Assembly (NCBI RefSeq): GCF_002272785.1 | Contig: NZ_MLAS01000008.1 | Coordinates: 1-64,000, forward strand | Reading direction: 5' to 3' | Length of the DNA stretch: 64,000 nt | Source: Helicobacter sp. 13S00477-4 | Lineage (GTDB): Bacteria > Campylobacterota > Campylobacteria > Campylobacterales > Helicobacteraceae | In this document: in pieces, positions 1 to 7,906 of the stretch | Numbering within the stretch: position 1 is the first letter of the stretch | Layout of the letters: every line of letters starts with the position of its first letter | Notes under the pieces: model-generated | Told to the model about the DNA's origin: nothing | Seen by the model: the letters and a program-made list of their open reading frames with translations, nothing else | Databases searched by the model: none | Translations under genes and position numbers: made by a program

Positions 1-91
1 TGTATACGAACACAAAAATCAAGCTGATAAGATTGTCCAAGCTATTGATAAGGATGCTGAAGCTTATAGTGTGTTGTATGAAGTGAAGTGA
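1..91 (+). CDS. 3' end of an unidentified gene (partial)
   Basis: An open frame enters from the left edge and stops with TGA at 89-91, leaving the last 29 codons. The visible tail has alternating hydrophobic and charged residues and ends in YSVLYEVK. It vaguely resembles the C-terminal DUF2179 lobe of YitT-type membrane proteins, but 29 residues are too few to assign a family. It converges on trpGD. Confidence 0.5.
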   Translation, partial: VYEHKNQADKIVQAIDKDAEAYSVLYEVK

Positions 92-121
92 AAAAACCAC
101 TCATTTCCAATCAAAAGACAA

Positions 122-151
122 AACCCCCCATTGGAGGTATAAGGTGGGGTT
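122..151 (-). terminator. Possible terminator of trpE-trpGD
   Basis: On the minus strand AACCCC (146-151) can pair with GGGGTT (122-127). A T-rich stretch (TTGTCTTTT) follows. The loop is long, about 18 nt, so the stem is only moderately convincing. It lies in the gap between the converging gene tail and trpGD. Confidence 0.4.
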
Positions 152-170
152 GGTATCCAGGCTAGGGGTG

Positions 171-1769
171 TTAGGAGGGATTGAATGAAAGATTTTGGAA
201 TGTTTCAAGTAGAGGGAATACTTTTTTGCTTTGGAGTATTTCTTTGGCTATTTTGTAACCTTCAGCAATAGAGCTACAAGAATCATATAAATAAAGACCT
301 GCTCCAGCATTCAGGCATACTAGATCATTTTTTGCTGAAGGAATGTTGTTAAAAATCTCTAAAGTGATGTCTTTGTTTATCAAACTATCACCGCCAATAA
401 GCATATTGTGATTGACATAATCAAGCCCAACTTCAATAGGAGTGAAATCATAACTATGGATTTTGCCGTCTTTGAGTTCAGTGATTTTGGTAGGTGCACA
501 AAGTGAAATTTCATCATATTCATCAAAGCCACTTACAACTAAAGCTCTCTTTATGCCTAAAATATTCAGTGCTTCAGCCATCACTTCAGTATAATTTTTG
601 TCAAAAACGCCAATGAGTTGATGGGTGACTGCAGCAGGATTTGCTAAGGGACCAATGAGATTGAAAGCTGTCTTAAAACCTAAAGATTTCCTTGCATTGC
701 TAGCAAAACGTAATGCAGAGTGGAATTTTGTCGCATAAAGAAAGGTGATACCTAATTGTTCATAGCATTTGATACAAGTTTCTACACTCATATCAATATT
801 GATTCCTAACTGCTTGAGTAGGTCTGCAGAACCTGATTTGCTTGTGATAGCTTTATTGCCGTGTTTTATGATTTTTATACCTGCTGCAGCTAATAGGAGG
901 GAAACTGTTGTAGATACATTGAATGTCTTGTTTATACTCCCACCTGTACCAACGATATCAAGACGTTTTTCACCTGCCTTAGGGAGCGGGAAAGAAACAG
1001 CCTTTTTTTTCAAAACACTTGCAAATCCAGCAAGCTCTTCGGCATTCACTCCTTTTATTTCGAGTGATGTGAAGAGTGAACCGATTTGTGCATCACTCAT
1101 ATTTCCTTCAGTGAGTTCATCCATAATATCATATGCTTCTTGGAAGTCAAGATTTGAAAGTTTAAGAGCTTTTTTGAGGTAGGTAGTGACTGGGATAAAA
1201 TCCCTGCGGTAATGCAGGAAGTTTAATATCATTTTTTCACCTTCTTGTGTGCCAATAGATTCAGGGTGAAATTGTAAGCCTATGAGTTGAAAATTTTTAT
1301 GTTCTATTGCCATCACTTCGCCATCGGGTGTAGTTGCAGTGATTTCTATGTATTCAGGGATATCTTGAGCTTTGGGGGCTAGAGAGTGATATCGGACAAT
1401 GGGGGTATTAGCTGAGATATTCCTAAAAATTCCCCTGCCATTATGTAGGAGTGGTTGAATTTTGCCATGTACAATATTTTTAGCATTCAGGATTGGCACA
1501 TCAAAAGCAGCTAATATGGCTTGATGACCCAAGCAAATACCTAAGATAGGATAAATGCCTTTGAGTTCTTGGATGATTTGTATTGAAATGCCTGCTTCTT
1601 TTGGAGTCTTTGGACCTGGTCCAATGATGATATAATGAGGATTGATGGCTTTAATATCTTCTAATGTGATTTTATCACTCCTAAAGACTTTGATAGGATG
1701 ATTGAATTTGGAGAAAATTTGATAAAGATTGTAGGTAAATGAATCATAATTATCAATGAGTAATATCAT
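171..1769 (-). CDS. trpGD: Anthranilate synthase glutaminase / anthranilate phosphoribosyltransferase fusion
   Basis: A bifunctional 532-aa tryptophan-pathway enzyme. Residues 1-190 are a class I glutamine amidotransferase that supplies ammonia to TrpE; the triad is visible as C79 (GICLGHQ), H168 and E170 (FHPES). Residues from about 195 are TrpD, which transfers anthranilate to PRPP; GTGG at 274-277, NVST at 284-287 and the KHGNKAITSKSGSAD block at 302-316 are typical. It follows trpE by 9 nt, with an AAGGAC ribosome site, so the two are co-transcribed. TrpG-TrpD fusions are known in Campylobacterota and enterics. trpF, trpB, trpA and trpC do not follow; the next gene is convergent. Confidence 0.95.
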   Translation of the reverse strand: MILLIDNYDSFTYNLYQIFSKFNHPIKVFRSDKITLEDIKAINPHYIIIGPGPKTPKEAGISIQIIQELKGIYPILGICLGHQAILAAFDVPILNAKNIVHGKIQPLLHNGRGIFRNISANTPIVRYHSLAPKAQDIPEYIEITATTPDGEVMAIEHKNFQLIGLQFHPESIGTQEGEKMILNFLHYRRDFIPVTTYLKKALKLSNLDFQEAYDIMDELTEGNMSDAQIGSLFTSLEIKGVNAEELAGFASVLKKKAVSFPLPKAGEKRLDIVGTGGSINKTFNVSTTVSLLLAAAGIKIIKHGNKAITSKSGSADLLKQLGINIDMSVETCIKCYEQLGITFLYATKFHSALRFASNARKSLGFKTAFNLIGPLANPAAVTHQLIGVFDKNYTEVMAEALNILGIKRALVVSGFDEYDEISLCAPTKITELKDGKIHSYDFTPIEVGLDYVNHNMLIGGDSLINKDITLEIFNNIPSAKNDLVCLNAGAGLYLYDSCSSIAEGYKIAKEILQSKKVFPLLETFQNLSFNPS

Positions 1770-1778
1770 AACTTGTCC

Positions 1779-3212
1779 TTAGGAATATTTTTGAGTGATA
1801 GCTTCAATGAGGGCTAACATTTTATTTTGTGTCTCAATATATTCATTTTCAGGATTTGAATCATACACGATACCAGCACCTGCTTGGAGATAATAAATGC
1901 CATTTTTATAAATAGCAGTCCTTATGGCGATAGCACTATCAAGATCGCCATTTTTGTCAAAATACCCAATGAGACCAGCATATATACATCTCTTATGAGG
2001 CTCTAAGAGGTTGAGAGTTTTTATAGCTTGGATTTTGGGAGCACCACTGACTGTGCCAGCAGGAAATGTAGCATAAATAGCATCTTTGGAAGTATATTTT
2101 TGAGTATCAAGTATGCCTGTAACTTCAGAGACAATGTGCATTACCTTTGAATATTTTTCAATACTTTTGAATTCAGGTACTTTCACACTCCCGCCAATGG
2201 CAACTTTTCCAATATCATTCCTACCAAGATCTACTAACATTAAGTGTTCAGCGTTTTCTTTTTCATCGTTTAGGAGTTCATTTTGGAGTTTTATATCTTT
2301 TGCAGGTGTATCACCTCTAGGACGAGTCCCTGCTATAGGTCTTAGGGTAAGTTTTGAGCCTTGAGATTTTATCATTACTTCTGGGGAACTCCCTAAGATT
2401 TTGAAATCTTCAAAATCAAACCAAAACATATAAGGACCGGGATTTTTATGCCTAAGGTTCCTATAGGCTTCAAGAGGAGTGAGATCGGTTTTGATTTGCA
2501 TGCTCTGGGAAGGGACACATTGTAAGAGATTGCCTTGGTATATTTCTTGTTGTATTTTTTTTACGTTATCAATGTATTGTGTTTGTTTATCTGCAGAAAT
2601 GATTTGTGTGGGGTATATTTTTTTAGAGGGTTGGGTTGGACTTAGAGATTGGAGTTGTTTGGTGATGTGTTGGATATTTTCTTGGGGATTATGAGGTGAT
2701 TTTTCATTGGCATAATTTATACTGATGATATGGGCTTCATCATAAAGATGATCAAAAATAAGGAAATCTCGTCCAAAAATAAAGGCACAATCATAAGTAT
2801 CAATTATTTTTGGTTTATCAAAGATAATTTCTTCAATTTCTTCAAAAAATTCATATCCTAGATAGCCCATTCCACCTAAAGGTAAAGGAAGATTTTGGAT
2901 AGATTGAGGTTTGTCTGGAGCAAGATGACGAAAAAATTCAAGCCAATCTAAAAATTTTTTGTTTTTGTCTTCAGTGCTGAGATCTAGGCTGAATTCATTT
3001 TGTTTTAGGAGATATTTGCCATTATTTTTGATGATATTGAATGCACTTGAAAGCATCATTAAAGAATATCTTTCTTTCCCAGTTTCTTGATAGGCAGATT
3101 CTAAAAGGACTTTTGCACGAAGGTTTTCTAAAATCATAAGAGGCGTTAGATTATCAGTGTTTATTTTTTTTATTTGTATTTGTGCAGGATGGGTGTTGTT
3201 AAAATCAAACAT
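1779..3212 (-). CDS. trpE: Anthranilate synthase component I
   Basis: Chorismate-using large subunit of anthranilate synthase, 477 aa, the first committed step to tryptophan. The C-terminal chorismate-binding domain carries the family signatures: LRPIAGTRPRG, DLGRNDIGKVA, TFPAGTVSGAPKIQA and the final GAGIVYDSNPENEYIET. The family also includes aminodeoxychorismate synthase PabB, but the adjoining trpGD fusion favours TrpE. The ATG is preceded by GAGAGGA and by a good -10 box about 40 nt upstream. The leader is only about 30 nt and shows no leader peptide, so classical attenuation is unlikely. Confidence 0.93.
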   Translation of the reverse strand: MFDFNNTHPAQIQIKKINTDNLTPLMILENLRAKVLLESAYQETGKERYSLMMLSSAFNIIKNNGKYLLKQNEFSLDLSTEDKNKKFLDWLEFFRHLAPDKPQSIQNLPLPLGGMGYLGYEFFEEIEEIIFDKPKIIDTYDCAFIFGRDFLIFDHLYDEAHIISINYANEKSPHNPQENIQHITKQLQSLSPTQPSKKIYPTQIISADKQTQYIDNVKKIQQEIYQGNLLQCVPSQSMQIKTDLTPLEAYRNLRHKNPGPYMFWFDFEDFKILGSSPEVMIKSQGSKLTLRPIAGTRPRGDTPAKDIKLQNELLNDEKENAEHLMLVDLGRNDIGKVAIGGSVKVPEFKSIEKYSKVMHIVSEVTGILDTQKYTSKDAIYATFPAGTVSGAPKIQAIKTLNLLEPHKRCIYAGLIGYFDKNGDLDSAIAIRTAIYKNGIYYLQAGAGIVYDSNPENEYIETQNKMLALIEAITQKYS

Positions 3213-3248
3213 TTCAATCCTCTCATCATTTGGCTTTATTTAATTTGG

Positions 3249-3254
3249 ATTATA
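3249..3254 (-). promoter_or_regulatory. -10 box for trpE
   Basis: TATAAT on the minus strand, preceded by TG (TGTATAAT). The expected start of transcription near 3242 gives a leader of about 30 nt to the trpE ATG. As is usual in this group, no clear -35 is seen. Confidence 0.7.
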
Positions 3255-3267
3255 CATAAAAATATTG

Positions 3268-3289
3268 GAGGTAGTTAAAGTTTAACCTC
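3268..3289. promoter_or_regulatory. Inverted repeat between trpE and tal, possible operator
   Basis: A perfect 13-bp palindrome, GTTAAAGTTTAAC (3274-3286), is flanked by GAG on one side and CTC on the other. It lies between the divergent -10 boxes of trpE (3249-3254) and tal (3298-3303), so a bound protein could affect either promoter. The regulator is unknown. Confidence 0.4.
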
Positions 3290-3297
3290 AAATGAGC

Positions 3298-3303
3298 TAA
3301 AAT
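3298..3303 (+). promoter_or_regulatory. Possible -10 box for tal
   Basis: TAAAAT stands about 30 nt upstream of the preferred tal start at 3334. An earlier ATG at 3304 would lie inside or ahead of the transcription start, which argues against using it. Confidence 0.45.
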
Positions 3304-3333
3304 ATGATAAAAAATCTCAAAAAGGATTTTATA

Positions 3334-4326
3334 ATGATGGCTTTAAGAGAAGTTAGTTTTAGTCTATGGTGTGATTTCATTGAAAGAGATTTTTTGGATG
3401 GTGAGTTTAGGGATTTGATACAGAAAGGTTTTATCAAAGGTGCGACAAGCAATCCTAGCATTTTTGCAAGCTCAATCTTAAATTCTAGAGCATATCAACA
3501 ACAAATTGTTGCTTTAAAAGGGATGAATTCCAAACAAATTTATGAGGCTTTGGCAATAGAAGATATTAAAAAAGCAGCTGATATTTTGAAACCATTGTGG
3601 AACGTGAATAAAGATGATGGTTATATCAGTATTGAGATCGATCCTTTTTTGGGTGAAGATGCAGGCAAGAGTATTGATGAAGGGAAGCGACTTTATCGAA
3701 CTATCAATCAATCCAATGTGATGATAAAAGTCCCAGCAACACAAGCAGGATATGAGGTGATGGATGAATTGATAAGGGATAATATTCCTGTGAATGCGAC
3801 CTTGATTTTTTCTCCTAAGCAGGCTTGTGAGTGTGCTGAAATTTTTAAAAATGCTAGGAAAAAACCAAATTCAAAACAAACCCGTGCAGTCATCAGTGTA
3901 TTTGTCTCAAGATTTGATAGAGCAAGTGATTTGATTTTGAAAGAAAAAGCACCACATTTGTGTTCAAAACTGGGTGTTTTGAATGCGATGAAGTGTTATG
4001 ATTTGATTGAAAAAAATGAAGATGTATTTATGAGAACACTTTTTGCCTCTACAGGTGTGAAAGGTGATGATTTAGTAAAAAATTATTATATTGATTCTTT
4101 GCTTTTTGAGCATTGTGTGAATACAGCACCTTTAGAAACTATCAGAGCTTATTTAAAAAATGACTCAAGTGAGATAAAAAAACCTTTGAATCTTGAAGAT
4201 ATTGATAAGGCTTTTGGGGAAATTAGGGATGCTGGTATTGATATTGAGTCTCTTTATGTTTCATTGATGAAGGAAGGCTTGGAGGCTTTTATGAAATCTT
4301 TTGAGGATCTATTGCATTCAATTTGA
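3334..4326 (+). CDS. tal: Transaldolase
   Basis: Interconverts sedoheptulose-7-P plus glyceraldehyde-3-P with erythrose-4-P plus fructose-6-P in the non-oxidative pentose phosphate pathway. The 330-aa product has the N-terminal GATSNPSIF motif (residues 36-44) and the Schiff-base lysine in VMIKVPAT (K132). An in-frame ATG exists at 3304, but AAGGA at 3322-3326 sits 7 nt before the ATG at 3334, so 3334 is chosen. rplY follows after about 60 nt, the order I recall from H. pylori. Confidence 0.93.
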   Translation: MMALREVSFSLWCDFIERDFLDGEFRDLIQKGFIKGATSNPSIFASSILNSRAYQQQIVALKGMNSKQIYEALAIEDIKKAADILKPLWNVNKDDGYISIEIDPFLGEDAGKSIDEGKRLYRTINQSNVMIKVPATQAGYEVMDELIRDNIPVNATLIFSPKQACECAEIFKNARKKPNSKQTRAVISVFVSRFDRASDLILKEKAPHLCSKLGVLNAMKCYDLIEKNEDVFMRTLFASTGVKGDDLVKNYYIDSLLFEHCVNTAPLETIRAYLKNDSSEIKKPLNLEDIDKAFGEIRDAGIDIESLYVSLMKEGLEAFMKSFEDLLHSI

Positions 4327-4387
4327 TAAACTTTAAGGCATTTTTAGTTAAAATCATAAGCTTAAAATATTTAAAAAGGAAATTAAA

Positions 4388-4924
4388 ATGTTAGAAGGAA
4401 AAATTAGAGAGAGTATTTCAAAGGCAAATGCAAAAGCCCTAAGGAATGATGGTTATCTAATTGCCAATATTTATGGAAAAGGGGTTGAAAATATCCACTG
4501 TGCTTTCAAAGTCAATGAATTTATCAAAACATTGAAAACAAAAGCATCATTAGTTTTCTCCGTAAAAGTAGATTCTAAGACATTTGAAGTCGTGGTTCAA
4601 GAATACCAAAAAGATCCTGTAACTGGCAATATACTTCATGTAGATCTCCTTTTGGCACAAAAAGGCATTGTTTCTAAATATAAAATCCCTGTGAAAGTTA
4701 CTGGCATAGCTGTAGGTTTGAAAAATAAGGGTGTATTGTTGATTTCTAAAAAACGTATTAATGTTGAATCTGCACCTGAAAATTTACCAGCAAGTTATGA
4801 TATTGATGTTTCAAAACTTGATGTGGGTGATTCCATACTTGTGAGGGATTTGCCCCAAAACCCTCAAGTAAAAATCATTGAGAATCCTTCTGTAGCTGTT
4901 GTTGGTGTGATAAAAGCTAAATAA
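4388..4924 (+). CDS. rplY: 50S ribosomal protein L25 (long, CTC type)
   Basis: 5S rRNA-binding ribosomal protein of the general-stress CTC type, 178 aa. Residues 1-90 match the L25 beta-barrel (HVDLLLA at its end) and the rest is the TL5/CTC C-terminal domain ([19 protein letters not shown]). The ATG follows AAGGA by 8 nt. The stop is 3 nt before pth, a pairing widespread in bacteria. Confidence 0.95.
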   Translation: MLEGKIRESISKANAKALRNDGYLIANIYGKGVENIHCAFKVNEFIKTLKTKASLVFSVKVDSKTFEVVVQEYQKDPVTGNILHVDLLLAQKGIVSKYKIPVKVTGIAVGLKNKGVLLISKKRINVESAPENLPASYDIDVSKLDVGDSILVRDLPQNPQVKIIENPSVAVVGVIKAK

Positions 4925-4927
4925 CCA

Positions 4928-5503
4928 ATGCCATCCCTCCTGATTGCTGGATTGGGGAATCCTGGTAGCAAATATATCCATACCAGACATAATATTGGCT
5001 TTGATATTGTGGATTTATTGGCACTTGATTTAGAAGTGGAATTTGAATCTTCTTTAAAGTTTAATGCTCAAATTGCAAAAGTACCCTCAAAAGAACTTTT
5101 TCTAATCAAGCCCCAAACTTTTATGAATCTTTCTGGGGATTGTATTTTTCCTTTTATGAAGTTTTATCACATTGAAATGTTATTTGTTGTGCATGATGAT
5201 CTTGATTTGCCATTAGGCTGTATACGTTTTAAAAAGGGTGGTTTGAGCGGGGGACACAATGGTTTGAAATCTATTGATACTTGTTTTGGTAATGATTATT
5301 ATCGTTTGCGATTGGGTATAGGTAGGGATGATAAAATACCAGTTGTTGAATATGTTTTACATAAATTTAAACCTGAAGAATTTGAAGCCCTTAGCTTTGT
5401 ATTAAAGCATTCTAAGGAGGCTTTGAAATTTTTTATCCAAAATAGAGATTTTACAATGCTTCAAAATCGTTTCACTCAAAATATTAAAAATAGGGCAATT
5501 TGA
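4928..5503 (+). CDS. pth: Peptidyl-tRNA hydrolase
   Basis: Frees tRNA from peptidyl-tRNA dropped by ribosomes. The 191-aa protein shows the N-terminal GLGNPG motif, the catalytic histidine in TRHNIGFD (H21), the asparagine of KPQTFMNLSG and the HDDLDLP motif. It starts 3 nt after rplY with no strong ribosome site, suggesting translational coupling. Its TGA overlaps the next ATG (TGATG). Confidence 0.96.
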   Translation: MPSLLIAGLGNPGSKYIHTRHNIGFDIVDLLALDLEVEFESSLKFNAQIAKVPSKELFLIKPQTFMNLSGDCIFPFMKFYHIEMLFVVHDDLDLPLGCIRFKKGGLSGGHNGLKSIDTCFGNDYYRLRLGIGRDDKIPVVEYVLHKFKPEEFEALSFVLKHSKEALKFFIQNRDFTMLQNRFTQNIKNRAI

Positions 5504-6567
5504 TGATATTTCGATTCGTAGCCTATTATTATTTGAAATATGTTTTGATTGTTTTTTGTGGATTAGAAATGTTTTTTATAAGTATTGATAGCCTCAAATA
5601 TGTGGATAAATTTCCTGATTCTGCCAATCTTGTTATTTTATTTTTTGTTTACGATGCTTTGTATGCTTTTAATTATACCTTGCCCATTTCTTTCCTCTTG
5701 GGTTTGGTGATTTTTTATATCAGTATGATAAAGTCCAATCAATATACTGCTCTTTTGGCTATTGGATTTTCTAAAAAAAATATTTTCAAACCCATCCTTA
5801 TTATCAGTTTATTTTTTAGTCTTGTTATGATTGGTTTGAATGCTACACCTTTTGTTTATGCCCAAGAAAAGGCTGAAGCTATTATTTATCAAGGCAAATT
5901 TTCAAATACTACAGAAGATCTTTTAGTTAAATATGGGCAAGATTATGTGTATTTTGGAAAGATTTTTCCTATTTTACAAAAGGCTCAAAATATCAAAGTT
6001 TTTCAACTTAAAAATCATCTTCTGGTTTCTTTTACTCAAGCAGACACTGCTTTTTTTCAGAATGGTTATTGGGTGTTGCAAAATGCGAATGTTTCTACCT
6101 TGCCAGAAGTCTTTGTTTTGGGCAAAAAGGGACTTGATATAAAACATCTTGAAGAGTTAAAGATCCTTAAAGGTTTTCGTCCTAAGATTCTTGATACAAT
6201 TTATCAAAATAAACCTTCTGTATCAATCATTGATGCGGTCCAATCATTGATGATTTTAAAAAATCAGCACGCAGGGAGTGAAAAAATTCGAGCTATGATT
6301 TATAGCTTTGTTCTAGTTCCTTTTTTTGTCCCATTCACAGCGATGATTATTGTTTATTATACACCTAGCTTAGCTCGGTATGGTAATTTGGCTTTATTGA
6401 GTTTTGAATTTATCGTGATTTCACTAGTGGTATGGGGGTTATTTTTTGCTTTAGGGAAGCTCAGTATCAGTGGGTTATTTTTGCCTGAAATAGGTATTTT
6501 ACTACCCCTTATTGTATTGGTAGGGGTAGCTTTTTGGCATTTTAATAGGATAAACCGTAGGATATAG
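5503..6567 (+). CDS. LptF/LptG (YjgP/YjgQ) family permease
   Basis: Inner membrane protein of 354 aa from the family that extracts lipopolysaccharide and passes it to the Lpt bridge with LptB and LptC. It has the family layout: two N-terminal helix pairs (to about residue 115), a soluble periplasmic domain (about 120-260), and three helices at the C-terminus. The ATG overlaps the pth stop; a TTG at 5500 is less likely. Whether it is LptF or LptG cannot be decided without the second paralogue, which is not here. Confidence 0.82.
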   Translation: MIFRFVAYYYLKYVLIVFCGLEMFFISIDSLKYVDKFPDSANLVILFFVYDALYAFNYTLPISFLLGLVIFYISMIKSNQYTALLAIGFSKKNIFKPILIISLFFSLVMIGLNATPFVYAQEKAEAIIYQGKFSNTTEDLLVKYGQDYVYFGKIFPILQKAQNIKVFQLKNHLLVSFTQADTAFFQNGYWVLQNANVSTLPEVFVLGKKGLDIKHLEELKILKGFRPKILDTIYQNKPSVSIIDAVQSLMILKNQHAGSEKIRAMIYSFVLVPFFVPFTAMIIVYYTPSLARYGNLALLSFEFIVISLVVWGLFFALGKLSISGLFLPEIGILLPLIVLVGVAFWHFNRINRRI

Positions 6568-6576
6568 AATCATCAA

Positions 6577-7683
6577 TCAATGTAAGTGTGAATTATCCTG
6601 TGTAGGTTGGATATTTTTGTTATCAGCGAGCTGTTCTTCTTGAACTTTTTTAAGGAATTCAATGATAGATATTGAAGCTTTGATATATGCTTTTGCACTT
6701 TTGGATTCTGGATCAAAAAATACAATAGGTTTGCCATTATCCCCACCTTCTCGAATTTTTGGTTCTATAGGGATTTGGGCTAGTATTTGAGTATTGTATT
6801 TTTCAGCTAGAGATTTGGATGTTCCTTTCCCAAAGATATCATATTCATTCCCACAATCTGGACAGATAAATCCGCTCATATTCTCAATCACTCCTGCAAT
6901 AGGGATATGGAGTTTTTCAAACATATCTAGGCTTCTTGAGCTATCATCAAGACTTACTTGTTGTGGTGTGGTGACTGTAATACCTGCACTCATAGGGACG
7001 CTTTGAGCCATACTAAGCTGTGCATCACCTGTGCCTGGAGGCATATCCACTACTAATATGTCTAAATCACTCCAGATCACATCAGTTAACATTTGTTCAA
7101 TAGCCCTCATCAGCATGGGTCCACGCCAGATAAGGCTTTGTCCCTCTTCGTATAATACGCCCATACTCATCATTTCTACACCAAAGGCTTTGAGTGGAAT
7201 GAGTCGTTTTCCACTAGAATCTATGTTTGGTTTTGAACCATTGAGTCCGAACATTCTAGGGATATTGGGTCCATATACATCTGCATCAAGTAAGCCTACT
7301 TTTTTGCCTTGCTGGGCTAGTGCAATAGCTAAATTCGCACTTGTAGTACTTTTGCCAACCCCTCCTTTTCCTGAACTTATCATTATAAAATTTTTAATTT
7401 GAGGGGTTAAATTTTTTGGACGGGGGGTTTTGGGTTCGGGTTTAGAAGGTGTTTTAATGTCAAGGTGAAAGGCTTTGATACCTAAGTCATTTATTTTATA
7501 TTCAATTTCTTCTTGGAGTTGCTTTATGATTTCTGGATTTGTAGATGGTATATCAAGCAAGAGAGCTAGTTTATCTTCGTGCAGAGTAATATTTTTGATG
7601 AAACCAAAAGTAACGATGTCTTTTTGAAAATTCGGATAAATAACGGTTTTGAGTGCGTCTAAAATTTGTTCTTGAGTGATCAT
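6577..7683 (-). CDS. mrp: Mrp/ApbC-type iron-sulfur carrier ATPase
   Basis: A 368-aa P-loop ATPase that binds and delivers Fe-S clusters in the cytoplasm. An N-terminal MIP18-like domain (about 1-80) precedes a deviant Walker [11 protein letters not shown] at 104-113. [10 protein letters not shown] is near 211-220, and the cluster-binding CPDC is C274/C277. AAGGA precedes the ATG by about 7 nt. It converges on the permease gene with only 9 nt between. Confidence 0.93.
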   Translation of the reverse strand: MITQEQILDALKTVIYPNFQKDIVTFGFIKNITLHEDKLALLLDIPSTNPEIIKQLQEEIEYKINDLGIKAFHLDIKTPSKPEPKTPRPKNLTPQIKNFIMISSGKGGVGKSTTSANLAIALAQQGKKVGLLDADVYGPNIPRMFGLNGSKPNIDSSGKRLIPLKAFGVEMMSMGVLYEEGQSLIWRGPMLMRAIEQMLTDVIWSDLDILVVDMPPGTGDAQLSMAQSVPMSAGITVTTPQQVSLDDSSRSLDMFEKLHIPIAGVIENMSGFICPDCGNEYDIFGKGTSKSLAEKYNTQILAQIPIEPKIREGGDNGKPIVFFDPESKSAKAYIKASISIIEFLKKVQEEQLADNKNIQPTQDNSHLH

Positions 7684-7867
7684 TTTTTTCCTTTTTTAGA
7701 GTATAGAGATGTTTATAATCAATAAAACCTTAATGCTAAATATAGCATAATCTTTGAAATATACAGGAAGGCAAAAATATTTTTAAGATTTTATTTAGGT
7801 AATTCTCAAATCTATTTGAAGCTAATATTCTAATAAAATACTTCATAATATTTTGACATTATTTTAT

Positions 7868-7891
7868 TTATAATAATAACTATTATTATAA
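7868..7891. promoter_or_regulatory. Fur box upstream of the TonB-dependent receptor
   Basis: A perfect 24-bp palindrome: arms of 11 bp (TTATAATAATA and its complement) around a central AC. It contains TAATAAT and ATTATTA half-sites like those described for iron-bound Fur in H. pylori. It overlaps TATAAT sequences at 7869-7874 and 7887-7892 and ends just before the ribosome site at 7893-7898, so binding should block transcription of the receptor when iron is plentiful. Basis: palindrome seen; Fur assignment inferred. Confidence 0.75.
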
Positions 7892-7906
7892 TAAGGAGTC
7901 AAAATA

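Noticed and set aside
3213-3242. Trp attenuator or leader peptide before trpE
   Set aside because: The predicted leader is about 30 nt, with no open frame holding Trp codons and no competing hairpins.
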